DNA of 64,000 nucleotides from contig SIJG01000184.1 of the NCBI GenBank assembly GCA_023374025.1, positions 109,839-173,838 on the forward strand, given 5' to 3'. The DNA is from Heterodera schachtii. Its lineage: Eukaryota > Nematoda > Chromadorea > Rhabditida > Heteroderidae. Below, one piece after another: positions 50,290 to 59,657 of this stretch. The notes under the pieces are model-generated. The model had not been told where the DNA came from. It did not search any database and worked only from the letters and a program-made list of their open reading frames with translations. Position numbers and translations under genes: made by a program. The first letter of the stretch is position 1, and every line of letters starts with the position of its first letter.

Positions 50290-50496
50290 ATGCTTTTGGC
50301 CACCCTCCATTGTGATCCCTTGGAAAATAGCAACTTTTGCAAAAAAAAAGAAAAAGAAAACGATTACTATAAATGCAGAGCACCTAATGTGAGGTTTATC
50401 CCAGCAGGGCTCCGAAATTTTGGGAAATATGGTGATTGTAAAGCACCAATCAGCAGTGTTTTTATGTGCCTTTTTTCCATTTTGGTATTTTATTAA
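50290..50496 (+). CDS. Cysteine-containing coding-like fragment, unrecognised
   Basis: The frame reads LLATLHCDPLENSNFCKKK, then YYKCRAPNVRFIPAGLRNFG and KYGDCKAPISS, with four spaced cysteines and a balanced composition unlike the AT-rich noise. The codon use and the GC of 50370-50450 support a real exon, perhaps of a secreted or extracellular protein given the cysteines. The hydrophobic end (FMCLFSILVFY) precedes TAA. The true start and exon limits cannot be seen. No second copy was found in the array. Confidence 0.4.
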   Translation: MLLATLHCDPLENSNFCKKKEKENDYYKCRAPNVRFIPAGLRNFGKYGDCKAPISSVFMCLFSILVFY

Positions 50497-50499
50497 TTG

Positions 50500-50675
50500 A
50501 TCAATCTTTTACCAATCATAAAAATGGATGACATTGAAAAAATGATCAATCTTTTACCAATCATAAAAATGGATGCCATTGAAAAATGATCAATCTTTTA
50601 CTAATCATAAAAATGGATGCCATTGAAAAAATGATCAATCTTTTACTAATCATAAAAATTGATGCCATGAAAAAA
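50500..50675. repeat. Four-copy 44-46 bp tandem repeat
   Basis: Four consecutive copies of a unit containing GATCAATCTTTTACCAATCA and TAAAAATGGATGCCATTG, with a few substitutions and A-run length changes. Confidence 0.9.
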
Positions 50676-50841
50676 ATGAGGTGCAATTATTGGAAAGCAG
50701 AAAAAAAATATGTAAAAAAACCATTTTTCTAATAAATTTTTACAAATGAAAATTTCCTTTTTAGGCTAAATCCTTTTACACAATACAAATTGAAGAAAAT
50801 TGTGAAAGTATAATTTGCTCTTATTAATTATGAAATGGAAT

Positions 50842-51021
50842 GTGAATGACAGCCTTAAGATGAGCGAAGAAAGCCTTCAGTTGCTGTGCGCTAATGAATA
50901 TGCGAAGAAGAAGCTTTAAACCATAAAAAAACCTTAATTCATGCTTACAAAATGGGGACATATTTTTATAAAATTTGCGCATATTTTTCTGAGCGCTTTT
51001 TGGTCTGAAAAGCACGAAAAA
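50842..51021 (+). other. Segment D copy 1, conserved in the array
   Basis: This matches 59456-59657 over about 180 bp, including GTTGCTGTGCGCTAATGAAT. On the plus strand it reads EESLQLLCANEYAKKKL. In the second copy a 4-base and an 11-base insertion add up to 15, keeping that frame for the conserved part. The minus strand is also open in both copies, so the coding strand is not settled. Probably an exon of the duplicated block. Confidence 0.45.
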
Positions 51022-51434
51022 CACATCGGTTTAAGTGACAATTTTTAAATAATTTCCGATTTTTGTGTGTGTGTCATATTTTATATTGCCCTGGTAAAAT
51101 TTTTCAGAACAAATTTTATTTTCTTAGAATTTTCTCATTTTTAAAAATCTTTTCAAAGATTTTCTCGACCAAAAATTGCCAAAAAAAAAAAAAAAAACCA
51201 GAAAAATATTAATTTAAAATGAGGAAAATATTGTTCGAATTTTTCAATTTGCAAAAATTATTTTTTAATAAAAACTTTATAGTTTCATAATCGGTACTTT
51301 TCTGAGGCTTAAAATTTTTGAACAAAATTTTTAAAATTCAACAAATTTTCAATTAACAGTTTTAATACATAATTTTTAAAATTTCACAAAGATTCGTTGC
51401 CGGATAAAGCGAATTTGTCTATTTTTTCAACTAA

Positions 51435-51675
51435 TTGACAACCATTAAAAACAATTCTACTACGAATGGGAAACGAACAAAGCCTGTAAAAATTTCGTCC
51501 AGGAAAAAAGACGGGAATCCCGTTAGCGCCCAGCTCTATTCTCGAGTAATGTTCCCAAATCTGCAAGAAATAACAGAAAAAATTTTTTTTTTTTTTTCAA
51601 CAAGCCAAAAATGGCATCAACAAAGCAATGAAAAAGACATCTGATGAAGGCAAATACAAAAAGCCGTTTTGCTGA
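51435..51675 (+). pseudogene. Segment B copy 1: basic coding-like exon
   Basis: The plus-strand frame reads NGKRTKPVKISSRKKDG and AQLYSRVMFPNLQEITEK. After a long T run at 51583-51598 a shifted frame reads QQAKNGINKAMKKTSDEG and ends KPFC at TGA 51673-51675. Copies at 55690-55904 and 61195-61450 preserve the QQAKN(G/D)INKA(M/V)K part, which argues for a once-coding sequence. It is basic, with no domain recognised. The T-run break may be a real intron remnant, a mutation or an assembly error. Confidence 0.45.
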
Positions 51676-51839
51676 TTTGCTTCCTACTCATCTTCATCAT
51701 TAATATCTTCAAGAAACATCAGCAAAGTCTAAAACACAACGAGTTCGACGTAATTCACCAACTGTAGTTTCGAAATCATCAGCGGTCTGAAAAAGATAGA
51801 TTAGAAAAATTAAAGCAATAGATTTTTTCGATATTAAAT

Positions 51840-52206
51840 AGGGTAGGTCATTACCGATTATTAATCGGTACCCTCGTTTTTGTTGACGCCAGTTTTAGAC
51901 TGCCCGGTTTTCGGTTTCGGTTAATGAAACAATTTTCAATATAAATTTTTAGTCCTATATTAAGTGAAAAAAAGGATTAAAAAATAGATGAAGATGAAAA
52001 AATATATATCATTTTAATATATTTAACTTGATTTAAGCGGGGTTAAAAAATGGGCTATAATCAAGGATGTCATCAAAAAAATGTTCGAAATCAGAGCTAA
52101 CTACAGGCTCAAAAATCTGATTTTTGGGTCAAAATAAGAACCCTCGGTTTTCGGTGATTCGAAAGAGCCGGTTTTCGGTTGGGTTAAAGGACCGTGACCT
52201 ACCATA
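51840..52206. mobile_element. MITE with GGTAGGTCA termini
   Basis: GGTAGGTCA at 51842-51850 is inverted at 52195-52203 (TGACCTACC), and ATATTAAAT is present on both sides (51831-51839 and 52207-52215). The related segment at 61419-61440 lacks the insert and has one ATTAAAT, serving as the empty site. The interior has CGGTTTTCGGTT-type repeats and an ACCGATTATTAATCGGT palindrome. Non-coding. Confidence 0.8.
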
Positions 52207-52411
52207 ATATTAAATTATATGTATACAATCCCAGAAATATTCCCAAATATCAAAAATAAAAGAATTTAAGTGCTTGTGAGATAATGACACCTCATAAAAT
52301 TTATTGCTTAGAAATTATTTAAGATTCCCAACTCGTACTATGAAACAAAAAATAAATAAAATAAAAATACTCAAAAGTTTGAAACCACAAAAATGCATGC
52401 AAATCGATGAA

Positions 52412-52434
52412 TATATATATATATATATATATAT
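52412..52434. repeat. (AT)n microsatellite
   Basis: An uninterrupted AT dinucleotide run of about 11 units lies between the GGTAGGTCA MITE and segment A copy 2. The rest of 52207-52594 is AT-rich, with homopolymer runs and a short richer patch, GTACCGGGGCACCGCGGC (52520-52537). That patch is echoed by ACCGCGGCATTTTTT at 56198-56212, showing that the segment A duplication includes its 3' flank. Confidence 0.75.
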
Positions 52435-52594
52435 AAAGAAAATTTTTTTTAATTATTATTGTTGTTTTTTTTTTTTGCAAAGTTTTATTGGAAATTTGAA
52501 AAAAATGTTCTTGACAACAAGTACCGGGGCACCGCGGCATTTTTTGAACCAAAAAAAAAAAAAGGAAGAAATATATTTTTTTAATCTTTTTCTT

Positions 52595-53142
52595 TCATAA
52601 TGACAATAATTTAATATTTATAAATTTAATAATGGTTACCGCGCCATTTGCTTCAACCTCGAAACCAATCACAAAACTGTCATCTTCCACTTCAGCTCAA
52701 TTTGAAGTATCAATATCCAAATATTGTTTCAATTCACCATCATCTTGTTTTTTTTCCATTCGTCTTTCCAAATGGAATGTACCAGGGATGGCATTCCGAG
52801 GCCCCAAAAATTTTCGGAAATCGGAAATCGGAATTCCGGGGGTCCAAAATTTTTCGGAAATCGGAAGTCGGAATTCCGACGCCCAAAATTTTTTCGGAAG
52901 TCGGAAATCGGAATTCCGACCCCAAAAATGTCGGAAATCGGAAATCGGAAGTCGGAAATCGGAATTCCGTCCCATCCCTGGAATGTACCAGCTGCGACCT
53001 TCTTGAGGATAAGCTTTAACTTTAACAGGACCACCATATGTGAAATACACTCTCTTTGTGTCTGCCTGCGCACTTTGGGGGAAATGGGCCAAAAAAAACG
53101 AAGCAAACCGCGAACGGAAGAAGAAGAATAAGGGACGTGTTC
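52595..53142 (-). pseudogene. Segment A copy 2: small secreted protein, split by two transposons
   Basis: From the interrupted start, the frame gives a signal-peptide core (SLILLLPFAVCFVF), a T8 run with the same shift as copy 1, then LAHFPQSAQADTKRVYF with a likely cleavage after AQA. Next comes GGPVKVKAYPQEGRSWYI, where a 198-bp MITE is inserted. Beyond it are LKQYLDIDTSN, a stop, and a C-terminal FEVEANGAVTIIKF. The initiator ATG (53627-53629) is separated from the rest by the foldback element 53143-53619. The order of conserved blocks matches the copies at 49145-49473 and 56275-56584. Confidence 0.6.
52783..52980. mobile_element. hAT-like MITE, 198 bp, perfect 8-bp target duplication
   Basis: The ends are CAGGGATGG and CCATCCCTG, flanked by GAATGTAC at 52775-52782 and again at 52981-52988. 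The CAGGG terminus plus the 8-bp duplication is the hAT signature. The interior is made of TCGGAAATCGGAATTCCGAC-type repeats, so its many translated frames (ISDFR-rich) are not proteins. Confidence 0.92.
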
Positions 53143-53619
53143 CGGTCTACGTCAGTTGGGCCCTCACGATTGGGCCCCCACGTTTGGGCCCTCACGTTTG
53201 GGCCCCCACGTTTGGGCCCCAGCATATTTTTCCGCTATAACTTTCTATAACTTTTTTATTTGTCATCCAAATCCAATAAACTTGGTATCATTCGAAAGCT
53301 TAACATGTTTAGAAGCTTTTTCTAAGCTATTGCTTCGCGATTAGACAATTACTAAAAAGTTACACACGAAAATTGCGAAAAACTCGAAATTTTCAAGTTT
53401 TTTCATATTAAAAATTTTTCCAGGCTTTAAAATCTATCCGCTTTTTGTAAGGCTAATAGAGCATGTGAAGAGCTTTCGAACGATACCAACAATATTGAAT
53501 TTGGATGCCAAAGTAAAAAGCTATCATGGAAAAGCATGCTGGGGCCCAAACGTGTGGGGCCCAAACGTGAGGGCCCAAACGTGGGGGCCCAAACGTGAGG
53601 GCCCAACTGACGGGTTCCG
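53143..53619. mobile_element. Foldback element with GGGCCC(T/C)CACGTTT repeats
   Basis: Both ends carry CGTCAGTTGGGCCCTCACG in inverted orientation, followed by two to four units of GTTTGGGCCCYCACG. The target duplication ACGTGTTC is perfect (53135-53142 and 53620-53627). The empty site is visible in segment A copy 3 as ACATGTTC (56575-56582). The insertion lies three codons after the ATG of segment A copy 2, destroying its start. The centre is AT-rich and itself folds (TTCGAAAGCT against AGCTTTCGAA). Non-coding. Confidence 0.92.
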
Positions 53620-53730
53620 ACGTGTTCATATCTGATTTTTTTACTATGGAATTAATTATTTAAGCCTTCCATAAAAAGGGTAATTTTTGAAAAATATGAA
53701 ATACTTTGCAATATTTAGATTTTGGAAAAA

Positions 53731-54750
53731 CCTGAACAGAATTCAATTGAGTTAATAAATAAAATTTTAATTTATCTTGATTATCGTAGGGCGGCAAAAA
53801 ATGTAAAAAATGTTTTTTTCTGGAAATCTTAAAAACTGTCAAATTGTAAGAAAATTCATAAAATTTCAACCAAATTCATATTTTATGGTGTCATTCAATA
53901 GCTTTATGTGTTTTATCTATCAGAATATTAATTTTCAAAATTTTTTAAAATTGTATAAAAAAAGTTATGGTTATTAAATTCCACAAATCTTAAGTCGGGA
54001 TTTTTTGTCCAGAACTTTTTTTGAAACGCAATGAATTTTTTTTGAAATTTAATATTCTGATAGATAACTCATAAAGCTATTGAATGACACCGTGAACTAA
54101 TAATTTGGTCGAAATTGGGCCAAGATACGAATTTATATGTCTTACACTTTTTATTTCCCTAAAATTTGGCAGTTTTTAAGAAACGAACCAGCACGGTTTT
54201 TTCTGGGTTCTACATGGTCTAAATAATAAGAAAAACTAATTTTTAAAATACAAAAATGGGACTAAGCCTATTTTGGTCATTTTTATGGCATTTTGTGCCT
54301 ATTTTCATGCTTTACCAAGAAGTTTTTTTTTCAAAAAAAGAACCATTTTTAAATTTCTTTATGTTTTAATAAATGATGCTGGAAAAGATGAGAAGTTTGT
54401 TAATTTTTGTATGAATGAAAATGACTCTATGACATGAGAACAATATATTTTGAAAAATGAGGTTGAATACTGATGAGATTTGAGGCAATGAACAGCAGCT
54501 ATTTATTAGCACATTTTGTAAAAATTTTTACATTTTTATCACACAGTTAAACGTGACGAATGGCATTATGCCAAAATTGGACAAGCAAATTTTAGGTACA
54601 AATGATCACTTCGACACTTCTCTGGGTATGGCAATTCATGGACTTCAATTATAATGTACGCAAAAAAAGCGAAAATTGGGGAAGCAAATGCCCTCCTCAA
54701 TGCTTTTTTGGCATGAATTGTTTAATTAAACGTATATAATTTATATTTAC
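53731..54750. repeat. Segment C copy 1 of the array
   Basis: This matches 57598-58230, most closely over 54378-54745, where more than nine of ten bases agree. The plus strand is open as VTNGIMPKLDKQILGTNDHF then DTSLGMAIHGLQL, ending in TAA. The minus strand is also open (IEVHELPYPEKCRSDHLYLK), so the coding strand is undecided. The 373-bp insert at 53824-54196 is absent from copy 2. Confidence 0.8.
53824..54196. mobile_element. MITE with long inverted arms inside segment C
   Basis: The inverted arms include CTTAAAAACTG/CAGTTTTTAAG near the ends and GTCATTCAATAGCTTTATG/CATAAAGCTATTGAATGAC nearer the centre. TTTTTTCTGG is present on both sides (53814-53823 and 54197-54206). The other copy of the segment has a single TTTTTTCTGT (57681-57690) and no insert, so this is a confirmed insertion with a 9-10 bp duplication. 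Non-coding. A Mutator-like or hAT-like origin is possible but not shown. Confidence 0.87.
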
Positions 54751-55062
54751 CAAGAAAATCAAACTAAGAAAATTCAGTACATGACATAAATGAAAATTTG
54801 TGATTCCTGCAAAGAAAAAAGAAAATTCAGTACAATTTTAAGTACAAATGATCACTTTCTGTGTATGCATAATTTGAGGATACATTTCAATCAATGATGT
54901 ACGTTTTATTAGGAATTGAAATCCGTAATCATTGGTGAGTTTATCAAAGAACTAAAAAAACTAGTATTTATAAAAAACTTACAGCTGTAAAATAAAAGTA
55001 GTTAAAATTTTATTTTTATTTTATTTTCTCATATAACACTGACAGTAATTAACTTTTATAAT
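54751..55062. other. AT-rich spacer in the array
   Basis: No gene or terminal repeat is seen. A short GATCACTTTCTGTGTATG-like echo of segment C occurs at 54849-54868, suggesting an older partial duplication. Confidence 0.5.
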
Positions 55063-55390
55063 CAGGGAACGGATTTATATGTGCCAAAAAGCCCCAAAAT
55101 ATGTGCTAAAAACTCCAAAAAAGGCCAAAATAAAATATGTGCCAAAAACTGAAAAAACTCCTTAATAAATACATGAATTTGTCAGAAAAGTCTCATTTTT
55201 TATCCATTTCGCTAGCAAAATGCTAATCAAAACACAGTTCAAGATTTTAAATCTTTTTCTCACTCTCTTTAAGATTTATATTTTCGGATTTTTTTCGCTA
55301 AAATTTAAATTTTGCCACAAAAATCAAAATGTCTTAAAATGTTGTTTTTGAGCTTTTCATGTGATAGCATATGCGCAAACGCATTAGTAT
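55063..55390. mobile_element. Truncated CAGGGAACGG hAT-like element
   Basis: It begins CAGGGAACGGATTT, like the elements at 56942 and 63238, followed by the same kind of GTGCCAAAAA/CTCCAAAAAAGG words and a TTATCCATTTCG segment. The inverted right terminus is missing; similarity ends at about 55390 in CATATGCGCAAACG. Confidence 0.7.
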
Positions 55391-55689
55391 CAATATCCAT
55401 ATATTGTATGAAAAATTTCTCTTTTTAAGCAAAATCCTTTGAAATAACAAATTAAAGAAGTTTTATTTGCCTATTTTTGTGCCAATTTTGCGATTTTTTC
55501 TGCCTTTTTGTGTGCCTATTTCACAATTTGGGCCTAAAAACAAAGCCAATTAATAAGAAAATACAAAAAAATTATTATTTTTTTAATTGGCTGAATTTTT
55601 ATATTTTTGAAAAGTATTTCTTTTCATTTCCCTTATTTTCAATAAAAATACAATTTCATGCTCAGGTTCCCATTCTTACCAATGCAAAG

Positions 55690-55904
55690 TTTTACCGTTG
55701 TTGATTACGGTATCACGGCACTGTAAAAACCGGTAATTACGGGAGCTGATCTCTATCATACTACTTCTAGCAAGGATCCCCAAAATCTCAAGAATTAACA
55801 GAAAATGAAAAATTTTAAAATCTTTTTAACAACAAGCTAAAAATGACATCAACAAAGCAGTGAAAAGGACATCTGATAAAGTCAAACACATTGCGTGTTT
55901 TTAG
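55690..55904 (+). pseudogene. Segment B copy 2: coding-like exon, interrupted
   Basis: It aligns with 51521-51675: GGAGCTGATCTCTATC...CTCAAGAATTAACAGAAAA against the equivalent part of copy 1. A frame then reads QQAKNDINKAVKRTSDKVKH and ends at TAG 55902-55904. A TAA in the upstream part breaks the frame joining the two. Just before it lies ACCGGTAATTACGG, which resembles one monomer of the 47-bp satellite at 60.1-61.2 kb. Confidence 0.45.
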
Positions 55905-55965
55905 CACAATTTTCAAATTTAAAAAAAAAGTTTTTAAATGATTGGGAGTGATAACGAAACACTTA

Positions 55966-56190
55966 TCACTGGGCTGCCCGAAATATGTACAAAAAATGAT
56001 CAAAATATGTAATAAAATTTTTAAAAAAATTATTTTTTGGGAAAAAAATTCCTAAAGTCCTCAAAATATGTAAAGAAAAATGAAAATATATATATATATA
56101 TATGAAAAATCCAAAATATGGAAATATGTATAAAAACCGCGAAATATGTAAATAAAAGTCACAACTTTTGTTCGCAAACACAAAAAAAAA
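55966..56190. repeat. aaatatgta-type repeat tract
   Basis: AAATATGTA recurs at least six times, with a TA dinucleotide run at 56088-56103. It is the inverse-orientation counterpart of the tracts at 4.9 and 27.8 kb. The minus-strand frame through it (FLYIFPYFGF-like) is an artefact of the repeat. Confidence 0.55.
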
Positions 56191-56274
56191 AGTGTTTTTA
56201 CCGCGGCATTTTTTTTGAATAAAAAAAGGAAAAAAAAAATTTTTTTTTTTTAATTATTTTTTTGATATTTACAA

Positions 56275-56584
56275 TTATAATTTTACCTCTCTATTAATTG
56301 TTTCAACTTTGAAATCAACCACACCATTGTCATTATTCCAAACTGGCCACTTGTCAGTATCAATGCTCCAAATATTGTTTCATGGAACCAACAGCATCGG
56401 TCTGACACTTTGTTGTCCCCAAGAAAGTTTCTACAATGCCTCTTATAGCTGTAACTGTGGCCGGTTCACTACCATTTACGAAATACACTCTCTTTGTTGC
56501 TGCCTACGCATTTCGAGGCAAATGGGCCAAAAAAAAAAGGAAGCAAACCGCGAACGGAAGAAGAAGAATAAGGGACATGTTCAT
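56275..56584 (-). pseudogene. Segment A copy 3: small secreted protein, stop and shift
   Basis: The ATG at 56582-56584 follows a TTTCCAGAT acceptor-like context. The signal peptide MNMSLILLLPFAVCF continues in frame through a ten-T run into LAHLPRNA. A TAG then stands where the other copies have the CAG glutamine at the predicted cleavage site. The mature frame continues ATKRVYFVNGSEPATVTAI. After one extra base in KQYLE(I)DT it continues DKWPVWNNDNGVVDFKVE, ending with a stop at 56275-56277. Blocks are collinear with copies 1 and 2. Confidence 0.6.
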
Positions 56585-56696
56585 ATCTGGAAACAGTTAT
56601 TTTGAATTACTATCCTTTAAGGCTAATTGATGCTTATGCGATATACAGAATATATTTGTAAAGGGAAAGTAGGAACAGAAAAATATATATATGATA

Positions 56697-56941
56697 ACGG
56701 TGGCTCTAGTGCACTTTATGAGTCCAATCAATTGACTTTATAAAATAACTTTGTTTCTGTTTGAACAACCCCTATCTTTTTGGCAGCATTTGAAAGCACA
56801 AAGTCTAACGAAGCTAAAATATATAATATCTCAACGTTCAGACAATTACGAAAAAAGATCTGATTAATTAAGTAATTTCTGATTATTTTGGTTTGTAACT
56901 TTTTTGAAATGTTAAATTCTCTTGTCTTCTCGTATTATTAC
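56697..56941. repeat. Duplicated host segment flanking the hAT-like element, copy 1
   Basis: GGTGGCTCTAGTGCACTTTA and the following 240 bases recur at 62992-63237 with few differences. In both copies the same hAT-like element follows at the same point. Part of it (CTATCTTTTTGGCAGCATTT..AAAGTCTAA) is found inverted at 63915-63952, so the host of the hAT insertion was probably itself a larger foldback element. Confidence 0.85.
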
Positions 56942-57553
56942 CAGGGAACGGATTTTTAGTTGCTAAAAATCGCAAAATAGGTACCTAAATAGTTGCTAAA
57001 AAACTGCCAAAATAGTTGCTAAAAACTCGAAAAAGGCCAAAATAGTTGCTAAAAAAGTTGCAAAAGTGCAAAAATTGGAAAAACATGTCAATAAATGTGT
57101 GAATTTTCCAAAAATTGACTCATTCTTTATCAATTTCGGTTGAATAATTGTAAATTAAACATATTTTAAGATTTTCAGGCGTAAAATTTTTTTATTGTCC
57201 GCCAAATCATGCCCAGGATTTTTGCTTTTTGAAAAGTCAATTATTGGGGGGGTGTGTTTTTGAATTTTTTTTTTTTTTGAAAAGTCGATTCTTAGGGGTA
57301 CATTTTTGTTTTTTATTGCTTTTTTGATAATAATTTTTTTGTTGAAAAGCAGAAATAGTTGAAAAAATAGTTTTTTTAAATTTCATAAGCCAAAATAGTT
57401 GTTAAAAAATTTCATAAGCGAAAATAGTTGAAAATAGTTGCTAAAAAGTCGCTCTAAATCGAAAATTGATCGAAGAAAATGTGTTTTTTGCGCTTATCTC
57501 AGTATATGCTATCCGCAAAAAAAAAAGGCGAAAACCTAAAAATCCGTTCCCTG
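56942..57553. mobile_element. hAT-like non-autonomous element, CAGGGAACGGATTTTTAG ends
   Basis: The terminal inverted repeats are CAGGGAACGGATTTTTAG and CTAAAAATCCGTTCCCTG. The interior has tandem TAGTTGCTAAAAA/CTGCCAAAATAG words, a CATTCTTTATCMATTTCGGT segment and repeated TTTTTGAATTTTTTTT stretches. It is nearly identical to 63238-63899. The 3' side flank here does not repeat ATTATTAC, so the right junction has been rearranged. Non-coding. Confidence 0.85.
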
Positions 57554-57597
57554 ATAATAAAAAAAAATCGAACCCAAAAAAACAACTAAATAAGCTG

Positions 57598-58230
57598 ATG
57601 AACAGAATTCAATTGAATATAATAATCAATTTTTAGTTTATCTTGATTATTAGTAGGGCGGCAAAAAATGTAAATATATGTTTTTTCTGTGTTCAACATG
57701 GTCTACATAATAGGAAAAATTAATTATTTAAATACAAAAAATGGAACTCTAAGCCCATTTTAGTCATTTTTATGACATTTTTGCCTAATTCACCCTTAAC
57801 GAACAAATGTTTTCAAAAACAAAAAAACTTTTTAAAATTTTCTTTATAATTTTAAAAAATCGAGCTGGAAAAGATGAGAAGTTTTTTAATTTTTGTATGA
57901 ATGAAAATGACTCTATGACATGAGAACAATATATTTTTGAAAAATGAGCTTGGAAACTGATGAGATTGGAGGCCATGAACAGCTATTTATTAGCACAGTT
58001 TTGTACTTATTTTTACATTTGATCACATTGTTAAACGTGACGAATGGCATTATGCCAAAATTGGACAAGCAAATTTTAGGTACAAATGATCACTTCGACA
58101 CTTCTCTGGGTATGGCAATTCATGGACTTCAATTATAATGTACGCAAAAAAAGCGAAAATTGGGGAAGCAAATGCCCTCCTCAATGCTTTTTTGGCATGA
58201 ATTGTTTAATTAACGTGTATAATTTTATTT
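57598..58230. repeat. Segment C copy 2 of the array
   Basis: Counterpart of 53731-54750 without the 373-bp insert. The plus-strand frame (IMPKLDKQILGTNDHFDTSL) and the minus-strand alternative are both kept. It is cut at its right end by the GGGACC element beginning at 58231. Confidence 0.8.
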
Positions 58231-58302
58231 AGAGTGAAGCGGGACCGGGCCGGGAATTCCCGGTCGTCCGAGGTCCCGGTTCCCGGTCCCGGAATTTATA
58301 AA
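58231..58302. mobile_element. Left end of a GGGACC-rich element
   Basis: TTTA|GAGTGAAGCGGGACCGGG followed by palindromic GGGAATTCCCGG and CCCGGTTCCCGGTCCCGG. It closely resembles the left end of 61808-62793 and the fragment at 63964. No right end is seen, so it is a truncated copy. The stretch 58303-58740 to its right is AT-rich with no gene. Confidence 0.75.
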
Positions 58303-58755
58303 AAAAGATTTTTGGAAAAATTAAAGAAGAGCCTTTTCAATGTTTAAATTTTTGAAAAAAAATCTAAATGAACGGTCAATTTAAAGAAATGGGGATAATA
58401 GGGAGGTTTAAATTTTCAATTTTTGAAAAAAATTAAATGAAGGGCCATTTCAAAAAAGTAGGGTTCATGGCTCAGTTTCAATGTTTAAATTTTTGAAATT
58501 TAAATTTTTAAAATGTTCATGAGTATAAGTCCAAGGCACTCAACCTTGCGCAGTGAATTAAAAAAATATTAGTACTTTATTTTAAAATTTAAGACTTCAT
58601 TTCTACAAAATATTAAAATAAAGTGTTCGAAAAATTTTTACATTGAAAAATACCAAAATTAATTTTCTTAATTATCGAGACATTTGAAAACAGGAAATGA
58701 TTTTTAAATAAAACATATTAAGTCATATTTAATTACGATTACAGTTTTTCTGAAA

Positions 58756-59084
58756 ATGAACAGCACATCAAAGACCGTGCTGTTAATTAATATTGCGCAA
58801 TCGCCAATTAATAATATCACGGCAAGCACAATTTGCCAAACCCGCCCCGGGGCGGCTTCTTTTGGATTGGCACCACCGGAACGGCACCGCCCACTGATGT
58901 GCCAAACTCTGCGGGCGACGGCGGAGGATCAGGTCAGCAGCACCACCGGCAAAAAGCGGGGATTATAATGCCTTTCCCCCGCCCTCTCTTTTACGGGGTG
59001 CCGAAAAGTGCCGAAAATCCCTTCCCCCCCCCCGCACTCTTCCCACAAAAACTGCGGCACACAAAGTGTATCGGTCTGCAGTGA
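58756..59084 (+). pseudogene. GC-rich coding-like island, exon relic?
   Basis: From about 58790 to 59350 the DNA is strikingly GC-rich for this window. One plus-strand frame reads PNPPRGGFFWIGTTGTAPPT then DVPNSAGDGGGSGQQHHRQK, and a neighbouring frame is also open. Low-complexity Pro/Gly/Ser text in a GC-rich island can be a disordered exon segment or chance. The minus strand is also open (58963-59274). It is not part of the repeated array, so it may be transferred or relocated sequence. No family is recognised. Confidence 0.3.
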
Positions 59085-59455
59085 TTAGTCTCGTGTTCCA
59101 TCGAGATTTGGAATTGGCATGAATAATAGCTCTGTCCTGTCCTGTCTTGTCCTGTGCCAATTTTGACTGACCCCGGCGGGCCGACCCGTTCAATCCCGGC
59201 ACGGCACTTTCGCCCCAACTACCCCTCCGGCGGTCCATTGTATTACTTACTGTCTTATTTTTTGGGAGTTCCATTCAAAAAAAAATTTGGGGCAAATAAG
59301 AACAGGTGATGGGGATATGAGGATGGGGAGTCCAAAGCGCAAAAAAGCCCATTTTCGGGGGTACCGGGGGCCAAAAATACTGTTGCAAAAATCAGTGGCC
59401 CGAAAGGATTGACCGACCACCAGCAAACGGTGACAAAAGAAAATTGTTGATCTGT

Positions 59456-59657
59456 GTGAATGACAGACAGCCTTAAGATGAGCGAAGAAAGCCCGAAGAA
59501 AGCCTTCAGTTGCTGTGCGCTAATGAATATGTTAAGAAGAAGCTTGAAACCATAAAAAAAAAAAAAACTAATTTTATGCTTACAAAATGGGGGTTCCTAA
59601 TTTTATAAATTCGCGCATATTTTTCTGAATGCTTTTTGGTCTGAAAGGCACGAAAAT
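59456..59657 (+). other. Segment D copy 2, conserved in the array
   Basis: Counterpart of 50842-51021. The shared EESLQLLCANEY-KKKLE frame is kept, with Val for Ala and a read-through of the stop seen after KKKL in copy 1. The insertions relative to copy 1 (4 and 11 bases) lie upstream of it. Confidence 0.45.

Noticed and set aside
52648..53131. Several overlapping 120-135 residue frames rich in ISDFR or GNRKSEF
   Set aside because: They run through the TCGGAAATCGGAATTCC repeats of the 198-bp MITE, so the protein repeats are a by-product of the DNA repeats.
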